A stretch of DNA of 64,000 nucleotides, taken from Streptomyces sp. NBC_01255. GTDB lineage: Bacteria; Actinomycetota; Actinomycetes; Streptomycetales; Streptomycetaceae. The stretch spans positions 7,068,001 to 7,132,000 of the forward strand of contig NZ_CP108474.1 of the NCBI RefSeq assembly GCF_036226445.1. Reading direction: 5' to 3'. A model generated the notes under the pieces. The model was given only the letters and a program-made list of their open reading frames with translations. It made no database searches and was not told the DNA's origin. Made by a program: the position numbers and the translations under genes. This document shows positions 30,575-38,342 of the stretch, one piece after another; positions within the stretch are counted from its first letter, which is position 1; every line of letters begins with the position of its first letter.

Positions 30575-31189
30575 ATGACCTCCCCCGAGACCACGACGTA
30601 CGCGGACCCGGCCCCCGCCCCCGCTTCCGACTCCCTCGCGACCCCCGACTCCCCTGCGACCCCCGGCCTCCTCGCCGCCCTCGCCCCGCTGCTCGCCGCC
30701 GAGTCGGACGCCGAGGCCCCGGCAGCCGGCATCGACCCCGGCGACCTCGAACAGGCCGTCTGGCTCCGTCTCCTGGAGCGCCTCCAGGAGGCGGGTGCCC
30801 CCGAGCGCCCCGCCGACTGGCTGCGCCGCGCCGTCCGCGCCGAGGCCCGCCGAGCCCGCCGGACCACCGACCGGGAGCGCCCGTACCAGGGCGAGCCGGC
30901 CCCGCCGCCGGACACCGAAGGAGGACCGGAAGGCTCCCCGGAGACCTCGCTCCTCGTCGCCGAACGCCACCGCACCCTGCGCGCCGCCGTCACTCGAACG
31001 CCCGGCCGGTGCCCGCGCCTGCTCACCGCGATGCTCGATCCGCAAGACCCCACCTACCGGGAAATCGCAGGAGAGTTGGGTATCTCACAAGGCAGTTTGG
31101 GGCCGATGCGTTCCCGTTGCCTGGGATGCCTGCGCAGAATGCTGGCTGCAGAGGTTCCCGCCCCCGGCCGACGGGGAAGGGTGCGATAA
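30575..31189 (+). CDS. Sigma-factor-like protein with region 4 helix-turn-helix
   Basis: A 204-residue protein. The N-terminal 45 residues are Ala/Pro/Thr-rich and disordered. A degenerate sigma region 2 follows (GDLEQAVWLRLLERLQEAG...DWLRRAVRAEARRAR). The C-terminal region-4-type HTH is LLTAMLDPQDPTYREIAGELGISQGSLGPMRSRCLGCLRRML. It resembles streptomycete ECF-like sigma factors with weak region 2 and may be a true sigma factor or an HTH regulator. Start ATG 30575; a GTG three codons earlier is equally possible. No anti-sigma gene is adjacent. Confidence 0.72.
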   Translation: MTSPETTTYADPAPAPASDSLATPDSPATPGLLAALAPLLAAESDAEAPAAGIDPGDLEQAVWLRLLERLQEAGAPERPADWLRRAVRAEARRARRTTDRERPYQGEPAPPPDTEGGPEGSPETSLLVAERHRTLRAAVTRTPGRCPRLLTAMLDPQDPTYREIAGELGISQGSLGPMRSRCLGCLRRMLAAEVPAPGRRGRVR

Positions 31190-31226
31190 ACCGACGGCGA
31201 ACCACATGAGCGGGAGGCGTGCACAC

Positions 31227-31721
31227 ATGGGCCTGAGTGTGACCATCTCAGCAGCGGACGCGCAGGACGCGGAGCACATCCTGAAGCTGCAGTACCTCTG
31301 CTACCAGAGCGAGGCGGAGCTGTACGGAGACTGGTCCATCGAACCGCTCACCCAGTCGCTCGACGCCCTGCGCGCCGAACTGGACGAGGGATACGGCCTG
31401 GTGGCCCGGCTCGGCGACGAGGTCGTCGCCTCGGTGCGGGCCCGCCTCGACGAGGACGGCACGGTACGGATCGCCAAGCTGATCGTCCACCCGCGCATGC
31501 AGCGCCACGGCCTGGGCGGCCGTCTCCTCGACGGCATCGAGCGCCACTTCGCCGCCGAGACCGCACCGGCCGAGCCCGCCGCCAAGCGCTTCCAGCTCTT
31601 CACCGGCCACCGCAGCGAGGGCAATCTGCGGCTCTACCGCAGCAAGGGGTACGCACAGGTGGCGGCCCGCGAACTGGGCCCCAAACTCACCCTGGTGACC
31701 CTGGAGAAGGACGCCGCCTGA
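31227..31721 (+). CDS. GNAT family N-acetyltransferase
   Basis: A 164-residue protein opening with LSVTISAADAQDAEHILKLQYLCYQSEAELYG. The acetyl-CoA site is in IAKLIVHPRMQRHGLGGRLLDGIE (R/QxxGxG/A type: QRHGLGG). The C-terminal motif LFTGHRSEGNLRLYRSKGYAQVAAR fits small-molecule or amine acetyltransferases. ATG 31227 has GGGAGG 10 bases upstream. It ends convergent with a membrane-protein gene, 16 bp apart. Confidence 0.86.
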   Translation: MGLSVTISAADAQDAEHILKLQYLCYQSEAELYGDWSIEPLTQSLDALRAELDEGYGLVARLGDEVVASVRARLDEDGTVRIAKLIVHPRMQRHGLGGRLLDGIERHFAAETAPAEPAAKRFQLFTGHRSEGNLRLYRSKGYAQVAARELGPKLTLVTLEKDAA

Positions 31722-31737
31722 CTCAGGTGGCGACGGC

Positions 31738-32169
31738 TCAGGAGGCCACCGCGCGCGACCGGCGCAGCCACCAGATGCCGGTCAGCGGCAACAGCACCGG
31801 AATGAAGAGGTAGCCGTAGCCGTAGTCCGACCAGACCGTCGCGTCCGGGAAGGCGGACGGCTCCACCAGCGTCCAGGTCCCCACGATCAGCACGCCCGCG
31901 AGCTCGGCGGCGCAGCAGACCAGCGCCGCCCTGCGAGCCGTCTCCCCGCCCCGTACCAGGGTGTAGGTGATGAAGGCGTAGACCACGGCCGCCACCGCCG
32001 ACAGGCCGTACGCGAGCGGCGCCCGGTCGAACTCGGTCGCGATCTGGTAGATCGAGCGGGAGACCGCGCCGACCGACATCACGCCGTACAGCCAGACGAG
32101 CAGGATGCCCGGGCCCGAGACGAGACGGGTCCTCGCGCCCTGTGCCGCCTTCTCCTGCGTCTCGGTCAT
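31738..32169 (-). CDS. Small integral membrane protein (four TM)
   Basis: Not recognised beyond being a conserved-looking actinomycete membrane protein. The 143 residues contain four hydrophobic stretches: ILLVWLYGVMSVGAVS, GLSAVAAVVYAFITYTLV, ALVCCAAELAGVLIVGTWTLV and GYLFIPVLLPLTGIWWL. The last ends in basic WLRRSRA, placing that end in the cytoplasm. It lies 2 bp downstream of a similar small membrane gene, so the two form an operon and may act together. Confidence 0.75.
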   Translation of the reverse strand: MTETQEKAAQGARTRLVSGPGILLVWLYGVMSVGAVSRSIYQIATEFDRAPLAYGLSAVAAVVYAFITYTLVRGGETARRAALVCCAAELAGVLIVGTWTLVEPSAFPDATVWSDYGYGYLFIPVLLPLTGIWWLRRSRAVAS

Positions 32170-32171
32170 GG

Positions 32172-32534
32172 TCAGCCCACCGTCCAGATGTCGTAGAGAC
32201 GCACTTCGAGAACGGCCAGGACCACCGCACCGGCGGCCACCGTCGCCGAGCCCCACCGGCTGCGCTCCGCGAGCGACATGAACCCGGCGATCGGCACCGC
32301 GCACAGCGCACCCAGCAGATAGGCGACGAAGATCGTCGTGCCCTCCTCGGCCTTCTCGCCGCGCACGAGCTGCACGATGCCGACGATCAGCTGGGCCAGG
32401 ACCAGGAAGGTCACCACGGCCATGCCGATGAAGTGCCAGTCCTTGGTCGGCTGGTCCCGGAAGGCGGCGAAGCCGCACCAGGCGGCGAGGGCGAGCGCGG
32501 CCACGGAGACCGTGACCGTCATGGCGTCGAGCAT
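32172..32534 (-). CDS. Small integral membrane protein (four TM)
   Basis: A 120-residue unrecognised membrane protein with four hydrophobic segments: VTVSVAALALAAWCGFAAF, FIGMAVVTFLVLAQLIVGIVQLV, TTIFVAYLLGALCAVPIAGFM and ATVAAGAVVLAVLEVRLYDIWTV. It is first gene of a two-gene minus-strand operon. Start 32534 is given; an internal ATG at 32522 (MTVTVSV) is possible. Confidence 0.72.
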   Translation of the reverse strand: MLDAMTVTVSVAALALAAWCGFAAFRDQPTKDWHFIGMAVVTFLVLAQLIVGIVQLVRGEKAEEGTTIFVAYLLGALCAVPIAGFMSLAERSRWGSATVAAGAVVLAVLEVRLYDIWTVG

Positions 32535-32868
32535 GCGCCCGAGGGTATTACGGTCCGAAAGGCCCGATGCGCTCGCCCCCCGCCTCCCCGGCGCTCACCC
32601 CTGCCACTCCGGCGCTCACCCCCGCCTCCCCACTTCCGCACCCGGTAGGTGGCGGACGCACCGACCGTGGCCTTGGCCACACCTGCGGCCCGCTCCCGGT
32701 CCGGAGCCGCGCCGTCGGCCCCGCCCGCCCGGGCCCGTCCTCGCAGGCCACGCACCGGGCAGCGCCCCACGTACGACCCGCCGGCGGGTGTCCGCATGGC
32801 ATCTCAACGACGTCCGCTATTCGGACGCCCCCCTTTCGTTCGCGAGTGCGCATGCTTTACTTGCAGAC
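32535..32868. other. Intergenic region with short tandem repeat, no gene seen
   Basis: Divergent region between the membrane-protein pair and the met leader. CCGGCGCTCACCCC occurs twice with a 21-bp period (32588-32601 and 32609-32622) in a C-rich tract. No convincing ORF, RNA gene or riboswitch is seen. A TTTACT -10-like element near 32856 precedes the leader peptide. Confidence 0.5.
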
Positions 32869-32955
32869 ATGACCACGACGAGCAGCCGCACCCTTGCGAC
32901 CGAGGCGATCACGACGCCCGGTGCTCGTTGTATGTGTCGAATGTGCGCCTTCTGA
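32869..32955 (+). CDS. Cys/Met-rich leader peptide upstream of metNIQ
   Basis: A 28-residue ORF beginning MTTTSSRTLATEAITTPG and ending ARCMCRMCAF: three Cys and two Met codons within the last eight residues. TTTACT ends 7 bases before the ATG and no ribosome site exists, suggesting a leaderless message. A hairpin starts 14 bases after the stop, and metN begins 207 bases downstream. Clustered scarce-amino-acid codons before a sulfur-amino-acid importer are the hallmark of ribosome-mediated attenuation, here likely responding to charged tRNA-Cys and/or tRNA-Met. Confidence 0.65.
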   Translation: MTTTSSRTLATEAITTPGARCMCRMCAF

Positions 32956-32968
32956 GGGCCCCCGCAGC

Positions 32969-32990
32969 GTCTCGCGCCCCGAAGCGAGAC
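32969..32990 (+). promoter_or_regulatory. Hairpin following the Cys/Met leader peptide
   Basis: GTCTCGC / GCGAGAC 7-bp stem with an 8-nt loop, 14 bases after the leader stop. Candidate attenuator or anti-attenuator element. Confidence 0.45.
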
Positions 32991-33044
32991 CAGACGGCCG
33001 AGCCGATCCTCCCGCCATCCGGCGATGGACCGTGCCTGCCCCGC

Positions 33045-33088
33045 GCGCACACCGCCTCCGGCCACCAGCCGGACCGGCCTCCGTGCGC
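33045..33088 (+). promoter_or_regulatory. Second leader hairpin before metN
   Basis: GCGCAC / GTGCGC outer stem with inner CCGGC / GCCGG pairing, 74 bases before the metN start. Candidate terminator arm of the same attenuator; stability not computed. Confidence 0.35.
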
Positions 33089-33161
33089 CTGACTGTCCGA
33101 ACGACGAATGCCCCGTGCCCGGCGGACCCCGCGCCGCGCACTCGACAGTGACGGAAACCCT

Positions 33162-34235
33162 GTGATCACCACTTCGGGCCTGACCAAGGTCTACGAGTCG
33201 CGCGGCCGCCAGGTCACCGCTCTGGACGGCGTCGACCTGCACGTCCGCGAGGGCGAGGTCTTCGGCGTGATCGGCCAGAGCGGCGCCGGCAAGTCCTCGC
33301 TCATCCGCTGCGTCAACCTCCTGGAGCGCCCCACCTCCGGCACCGTGACCGTCGACGGAGTCGACCTCACCGCCCTCGCCGGAAAGGGCCGCCGCGCCGG
33401 GAAGAACCTGCGCCGGGCGCGCAGCAGCATCGGCATGGTCTTCCAGCACTTCAACCTGCTGTCCTCCCGCACGGTCAAGGACAACATCGAGCTCCCGCTG
33501 GAGATCCTCGGCGTCTCCGGCGCCGAGCGCTCCCGCCGTGCCCTCGAACTCCTCGACCTCGTCGGCCTCGCCGACAAGGCCAAGTCCTACCCGGGCCAGC
33601 TCTCCGGCGGCCAGAAGCAGCGCGTCGGCATCGCCCGCGCCCTCGCAGGCGAGCCCAAGGTCCTCCTCTCCGACGAGGCCACCAGCGCCCTCGACCCGGA
33701 GACCACCCGCTCCATCCTCCAGCTCCTGCGCGACCTCAACCGGCAGCTCGGTCTCACCGTCCTGCTCATCACGCACGAGATGGACGTCGTCAAGACGATC
33801 TGCGACTCCGCCGCCCTGATGCAGCACGGCCGCGTGATCGAGTCCGGCACCGTCACCGGACTGCTCGCCACCCCCGGCTCCCAGCTGGCGGCCGAGCTCT
33901 TCCCGGTCAGCGGTGCCCCGACGGGCCCCGACCGCACGGTCGTCGACGTCACCTTCCACGGCGAGTCCGCGACCCAGCCGGTCATCTCCCAGCTCTCCCG
34001 CACGTACAACATCGACATCTCGATCCTCGGGGCGGCGATGGACACCGTGGGCGGCAAGCAGATCGGCCGGATGCGGATCGAGCTCCCCGGACGGTACGAG
34101 GACAACGTCGTCCCGGTCGGCTTCCTGCGCGAGCAGGGCCTCCAGGTCGAACCCGTCGACCCCGATGAAGCCGCCGAAGCGGTCACCGCACCGGCCGACG
34201 CCGTGCCCGTACTGGCCAAGGAAGGTGCCAAGTGA
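33162..34235 (+). CDS. metN: Methionine ABC transporter, ATP-binding protein
   Basis: A 357-residue ATPase that powers high-affinity methionine import. Walker A is GVIGQSGAGKSSLI, Q-loop region MVFQHFNLLSSRTV, signature LSGGQKQRVGIARAL, Walker B VLLSDEATSALDP, and H-loop LLITHEMDVV. The C-terminal about 90 residues are the NIL (ferredoxin-like) domain that binds methionine and closes the transporter when the cell is replete. GTG 33162 is chosen because the family begins VITTSGLTKVY; upstream codons belong to the leader. It overlaps metI by 4 bp. Confidence 0.95.
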   Translation: MITTSGLTKVYESRGRQVTALDGVDLHVREGEVFGVIGQSGAGKSSLIRCVNLLERPTSGTVTVDGVDLTALAGKGRRAGKNLRRARSSIGMVFQHFNLLSSRTVKDNIELPLEILGVSGAERSRRALELLDLVGLADKAKSYPGQLSGGQKQRVGIARALAGEPKVLLSDEATSALDPETTRSILQLLRDLNRQLGLTVLLITHEMDVVKTICDSAALMQHGRVIESGTVTGLLATPGSQLAAELFPVSGAPTGPDRTVVDVTFHGESATQPVISQLSRTYNIDISILGAAMDTVGGKQIGRMRIELPGRYEDNVVPVGFLREQGLQVEPVDPDEAAEAVTAPADAVPVLAKEGAK

Positions 34236-34900
34236 CCTGGTCCGAGATGCAGCCGCTGCTGGAGCAGGGCACCGTCGACACGCTCTACATGGTCCTCTGG
34301 GCCACCGTCGTCACCGTGCTCGGCGGCCTGCCGCTCGGCATCCTCCTCGTCCTCACGGACAAGGGCGGACTGCTGCAGAACCGGCCGGTGAACAAGATCG
34401 TCGGTGCGATCGTGAACATCGGGCGTTCGCTGCCCTTCATCATCCTGCTGATCGCCCTGATCCCGTTCACCACCTTCGTCGTCGGCACCTTCATCGGCCC
34501 CACCGCGATGATCGTGCCGCTCGCCATCGGTGCCATCCCCTTCTTCGCGCGCCTCGTCGAGACGGCGATCCGCGAGGTCGACCACGGGCTCGTCGAGGCC
34601 GTCCAGGCCATGGGCGGCGGCATCCCGACCATCGTCCGCAAGGTGCTGCTCCCGCAGGCCCTGCCCTCGCTCGTCTCGGGCGTCACCACCACGGTGATCG
34701 TGCTCATCGGCTACTCGGCGATGGCCGGCGCGGTCGGCGGCGAGGGCCTCGGCTCCAAGGCCGTCACCTACGGATACCAGCGCTTCGACACGACGTTCAT
34801 GCTCGTCACCGTCGTCGTCCTGGTCCTCATCGTGACCGTCGTCCAGCTCGTCGGCGACGGAGTCGTCCGGCTCCTCGCCCGCCGGGGCCGCACGGCCTGA
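34232..34900 (+). CDS. metI: Methionine ABC transporter, permease
   Basis: A 222-residue inner-membrane permease with five hydrophobic segments (for example MVLWATVVTVLGGLPLGILLVL and FIILLIALIPFTTFVVG). The EAA coupling loop that docks on MetN is ETAIREVDHGLVEAVQAMGGGIPTI. The start is GTG inside the metN stop (GTGA). The C-terminus ends with LARRGRTA on the cytoplasmic side. Confidence 0.94.
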   Translation: MTWSEMQPLLEQGTVDTLYMVLWATVVTVLGGLPLGILLVLTDKGGLLQNRPVNKIVGAIVNIGRSLPFIILLIALIPFTTFVVGTFIGPTAMIVPLAIGAIPFFARLVETAIREVDHGLVEAVQAMGGGIPTIVRKVLLPQALPSLVSGVTTTVIVLIGYSAMAGAVGGEGLGSKAVTYGYQRFDTTFMLVTVVVLVLIVTVVQLVGDGVVRLLARRGRTA

Positions 34901-34996
34901 GCCGTACCGCCCCACCCCCCAAGGCTTCGTTTTTCGAAGAACAGCCCGGACTTGTTGTCCAGGCGTCCACCGCACCACCGGAAAGAGGCACTCTTC

Positions 34997-35860
34997 GTGC
35001 GTAAGAACATCAAGCTCACCGCCGGTATCGCCGCCACCGCCGCCCTCGCCCTCGGCCTCACCGCCTGCGGCACCTCCTCGGACCCGTCCTCCTCCAAGGA
35101 CTCGGCCGGCTCCGGCGACGCCTCCAAGCCGCTCGTCGTCGCCGCGTCCCCGACGCCGCACGCCGACATCCTCAACTACGTCAAGGACAACCTGGCCGAG
35201 AAGGCGGGCCTGAAGCTGGAGGTGAAGGAGTTCACGGACTACGTCCTGCCGAACACCGCCACCCAGTCCGGCCAGGTCGACGCCAACTTCTTCCAGCACA
35301 AGCCGTACCTCGACGACTTCAACCAGAAGAACAAGACCACCATCGTCCCGGTGGTCAACGTCCACCTGGAGCCGCTGGGCCTCTACTCCAAGAGCCTCAA
35401 GTCGGTGAAGGACATCAAGGCGGGCCAGACGATCGCCGTCCCCAACGACACCACCAACGGCGGCCGCGCGCTCCAGCTGCTCGCCGAGAACGGCCTGATC
35501 ACCATCAAGCCGGGTGTCGGCACCAACGCCAAGCTCTCCGACATCACCGACAAGAAGGGCCTGGAGTTCAAGGAGCTGGAGGCCGCCACCGTGCCCCGCG
35601 CCCTGAACGACGTGGACGCCGCCGTCATCAACGGCAACTACGCCATCGAGGCCAAGCTCCAGCCGGCGAAGGACGCCCTCGTCCTGGAGAAGGCCGACGG
35701 CAACCCGTACGCCAACTTCCTCGCCGTCAAGGAGGGCAACGAGAAGGACGCCCGCGTGCAGAAGCTCGCCGAGCTCCTCAACTCGCCCGAGGTGAAGAAG
35801 TACATCGAGGACACCTACAAGGGCTCGGTCATCCCGGCCTTCGGCGCCGTCGCCAAGTAG
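34997..35860 (+). CDS. metQ: Methionine-binding lipoprotein
   Basis: A 287-residue extracytoplasmic substrate-binding protein of the NlpA family. The signal ends in the lipobox LTAC (Cys at about residue 23), followed by a Ser/Gly/Asp-rich linker. The binding fold starts at LVVAASPTPHADILNYVKDNLAEKAG, with DYVLPNTATQSGQVDANFFQHKPYL and the ligand segment DAAVINGNYA. GTG 34997 has an AAAGAGG site. A small CTTCG/CGAAG hairpin (34925-34939) lies between metI and metQ and may tune relative expression. Confidence 0.94.
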   Translation: MRKNIKLTAGIAATAALALGLTACGTSSDPSSSKDSAGSGDASKPLVVAASPTPHADILNYVKDNLAEKAGLKLEVKEFTDYVLPNTATQSGQVDANFFQHKPYLDDFNQKNKTTIVPVVNVHLEPLGLYSKSLKSVKDIKAGQTIAVPNDTTNGGRALQLLAENGLITIKPGVGTNAKLSDITDKKGLEFKELEAATVPRALNDVDAAVINGNYAIEAKLQPAKDALVLEKADGNPYANFLAVKEGNEKDARVQKLAELLNSPEVKKYIEDTYKGSVIPAFGAVAK

Positions 35861-35912
35861 GACCCGGCGTCCGAGGAACCGTCAGACCGGTTTCCCCGTA
35901 CAGTCCTTGTGA

Positions 35913-35949
35913 CGAAGGCCCCCGCATCCCGTCCGATGCGCGGGCCTTC
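35913..35949 (+). terminator. Terminator of metNIQ
   Basis: GAAGGCCCCCGCATC / GATGCGCGGGCCTTC 15-bp stem with one mismatch and a 7-nt loop, 52 bp after metQ. Confidence 0.85.
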
Positions 35950-36043
35950 GCCACACCCCCACCCGGCCATGCGCGCCGACGGCCGCATGCTGCATGCTGT
36001 GCGTTCACGGTCGATTCGGACGGTCCACGGCATGGAGCTGAGC

Positions 36044-36679
36044 ATGACTACCACCTTTCCGGACATCTCCATCAACACGGACCGGTTGGTGCTGCGCGCG
36101 CTCGAAGAGGCCGACGCCCCGGCTCTGGCCGAGATGATGAACGACGAGATGGTCGGGGCATGGACGGCCGTACCCCAGCCGTACACCGAGGACGCCGCCC
36201 GCCGCTGGATCACCGAGTACGCCCCCACCGAACGCGCCGCCGGCCGAGGCCTCGACCTCGCCGTCACCGAGTTCCTCACCCAGCGGCTCGTGGGCATCGT
36301 CCAGCTGGGCAACACCAATTGGCGTGTGCGCTCCACCGAGCTCTCCTACATCATCGCCCCGTGGGCCCGCGGTGAGGGGTACGCCTCCGAAGCCGCGCTC
36401 GCCACCGCCCAGTGGCTCTTCGGCGACCAGAAGTTCGAGCGCCTCGAACTGCGTACGGCGGCGGACAACACCGCCTCCCAGCAGGTCGCCCAGAAGATCG
36501 GCTGCATCAGCGAAGGCGTCCTCCGCAACGCCTGCATAGCGCGCACCCGTACCGAGGACGGCGGCTGGACCGACCTGCGCACCGACTTCATCGTCTGGGG
36601 CCTGCTCCCCGAGGACCTCGACGGCGTCGCCGACCAGATGGCCGAGGCCGGATACTCCTCGTACACCGACTGGAGCTGA
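36044..36679 (+). CDS. GNAT acetyltransferase, RimJ/RimL type
   Basis: A 211-residue acetyltransferase of the RimJ/RimL/SpeG-like branch. It has INTDRLVLRALEEADAPALAEMM, the acetyl-CoA site IIAPWARGEGYASEAALATAQW, ERLELRTAADNTASQQVAQKIG and the terminal ARTRTEDGGWTDLRTDFIVWGLL. The target could be a protein N-terminus or a polyamine-type substrate. ATG 36044 is preferred over 36032 because GGAG lies 6 bases before it. Confidence 0.88.
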   Translation: MTTTFPDISINTDRLVLRALEEADAPALAEMMNDEMVGAWTAVPQPYTEDAARRWITEYAPTERAAGRGLDLAVTEFLTQRLVGIVQLGNTNWRVRSTELSYIIAPWARGEGYASEAALATAQWLFGDQKFERLELRTAADNTASQQVAQKIGCISEGVLRNACIARTRTEDGGWTDLRTDFIVWGLLPEDLDGVADQMAEAGYSSYTDWS

Positions 36680-36751
36680 GCCCCGCAGACCAACCCGGGG
36701 TACGCTCGGCACGCCCCCGACCTGCGACAACACCACAGGAGACAGACGACG

Positions 36752-38032
36752 ATGGCGGACCGCGTCACGGTGATCGGCTGGGACGGCTCGCCCCTCACCT
36801 CGGCGGCCACGTCCGCGCTCTCCGCCGCCACCCTCGTGGCCGGCGCGGCCCACCACCTGGCGCTGCCCGAGGTACCCCCCGCGGCCGAACGCGTCCGCCT
36901 CGGCAGCGTCGACCTCGCCGCCCGCCGCATCGCGGGCCACCGCGGCACCGCCGTCGTCCTCGCCGACGGCGACCCCGGCTTCTTCGGCGTCGTCCGCACC
37001 CTGCGCGCCCCCGAGCACGGCCTGGAGGTCGAGGTCGTCCCTGCGGTCTCCTCCGTCGCCGCCGCCTTCGCCCGCGCCGGGATGCCCTGGGAGGACGCCC
37101 GGATCGTCGTCGCCCACCAGCGCACCCTGCGGCGCGCCGTGAACGTCTGCCGCGCCCACCCCAAGGTCGCCGTCCTCACCTCGCCGGGCGCGGGACCGGC
37201 CGAACTGGCCCTCCTCCTCGACGGGGTCCACCGCACCTTCGTCGTCTGCGAGGAACTCGGCACCGACCGTGAACGGGTCTCCGTCCTCACCTCCGACAGC
37301 GCCGCCGACCACGCCTGGCGCGACCCCAACGTCGTCCTCGTCATCGGGGGAGTGGGCGGCGCGGGCAGCCACACCCCGGCCGTCCCCTGGCTGATGGGCC
37401 AGGACCCGGCCGTGCGGTCCGTACGGGGCTGGGGCCTGCCCGCCGAGGAGTACGCCCCCGGGGGGTACGACCCGCGGGGGTACGGCCCCGGCACCACCGG
37501 CGCCACCCCGCCGGCCCGGCCCGGAGCCGGCGAGGACCCGGCCCTGCGCGCCGCCCAGCTCGCCCGGCTCGGCCCCCGCGTCGGCGACCTCGTCTGGGAC
37601 ATCGGCTGCGCGGGCGGCGCCTTCGCCGTCGAGGCCGCCCGCTTCGGCGCCGCCGTCATCGCCGTGGACACCGACCCGGCCGCCTGCGCCCGCACCGAAG
37701 CGGCCGCCCGCCGCCACGGCGTACCACTCCAGACCGTCCCCGGCCGCGCCCCGCACGTCCTGGAAGACCTGCCCGAACCCGATGTCGTACGCATCGCGGC
37801 CGGCGGTGTCCCCGTCGTCACCGCCTGCACCGACCGGCGCCCCGAGCGCATCGTCGCCCACGCCTCCACCCGCGACGAGGCGGAGGCCATCGGCACCGCC
37901 CTCGCCGACGGCGGCTACACCGTCGAGAGCCTCCTCCTCCAGACCGTCGGGCTCGACCCGGACGACTGGTCGGAGCGCGAGCGTTCGGTCGTCTTCCTGC
38001 TGGCCGGACGCAGGAGCGACAGCGCCCCGTGA
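36752..38032 (+). CDS. cobL: Precorrin-6Y C5,15-methyltransferase (decarboxylating), CbiE-CbiT fusion
   Basis: A 426-residue bifunctional cobalamin enzyme: methylates C5 and C15 of precorrin-6B and removes the C12 acetate carboxyl. Residues about 1-205 are the CbiE methylase (VTVIGWDGSPL...VVLADGDPGFFGVV...VVPAVSSVAAAFARAGMPWEDARIV). After a Gly/Pro-rich linker with GGYDPRGYGPG (about 225-255), residues about 260-426 are CbiT (LVWDIGCAGGAFAVEAARFGAAVIAVD). TACGCT at 36701-36706 is a -10 candidate and GGAGA a ribosome site. The leader is about 40 nt, too short for a B12 riboswitch. Confidence 0.92.
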   Translation: MADRVTVIGWDGSPLTSAATSALSAATLVAGAAHHLALPEVPPAAERVRLGSVDLAARRIAGHRGTAVVLADGDPGFFGVVRTLRAPEHGLEVEVVPAVSSVAAAFARAGMPWEDARIVVAHQRTLRRAVNVCRAHPKVAVLTSPGAGPAELALLLDGVHRTFVVCEELGTDRERVSVLTSDSAADHAWRDPNVVLVIGGVGGAGSHTPAVPWLMGQDPAVRSVRGWGLPAEEYAPGGYDPRGYGPGTTGATPPARPGAGEDPALRAAQLARLGPRVGDLVWDIGCAGGAFAVEAARFGAAVIAVDTDPAACARTEAAARRHGVPLQTVPGRAPHVLEDLPEPDVVRIAAGGVPVVTACTDRRPERIVAHASTRDEAEAIGTALADGGYTVESLLLQTVGLDPDDWSERERSVVFLLAGRRSDSAP

Positions 38033-38033
38033 C

Positions 38034-38055
38034 CCTGCCGCCCCGCGGGGGCAGG
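38034..38055 (+). terminator. Weak hairpin after cobL
   Basis: CCTGC / GCAGG with inner CCCC / GGGG pairing directly after the cobL stop. The rest of the 306-bp gap to the BluB-CobT gene is AT-richer near 38090-38125 (possible promoter) and holds no convincing gene other than a 6-codon ORF. Confidence 0.4.
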
Positions 38056-38321
38056 TAGGCTGGCCGATTGTTGTACCGCACCGGGACGTTCGGCATTTAG
38101 TTCTCGTATGTCTTGAATTGGCGGCCCTTCCGGCTTGCTGATGTGGTACGGAGCATGGGGGGACCGCGCGACGTGGCGCAGTCCACAGCACGCCGTGGCG
38201 GATCTGCCTGCCACGACGGCCGAGGGCCGCGACAATGAGTGGGTGTCCGCGCGTCCTTCGTGCCGCGCGGCGCGTGCGCTCGTTGTTCTCGACGGGCGCA
38301 GGTCTGAAGGAAGCACAAGCG

Positions 38322-38342
38322 ATGGGCGAGGGGTACGCATGA
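38322..38342 (+). CDS. Six-residue upstream ORF (MGEGYA) coupled to bluB-cobT
   Basis: ATG GGC GAG GGG TAC GCA TGA. The stop overlaps the downstream ATG as ATGA. A GAAGGAA ribosome site lies about 9 bases ahead of this ATG, so ribosomes may load here and pass on to the main gene. Confidence 0.35.
   Translation: MGEGYA

Noticed and set aside
36680..36751. A B12 riboswitch upstream of cobL
   Set aside because: The gap is only 72 bp and lacks any B12-box or required stems.
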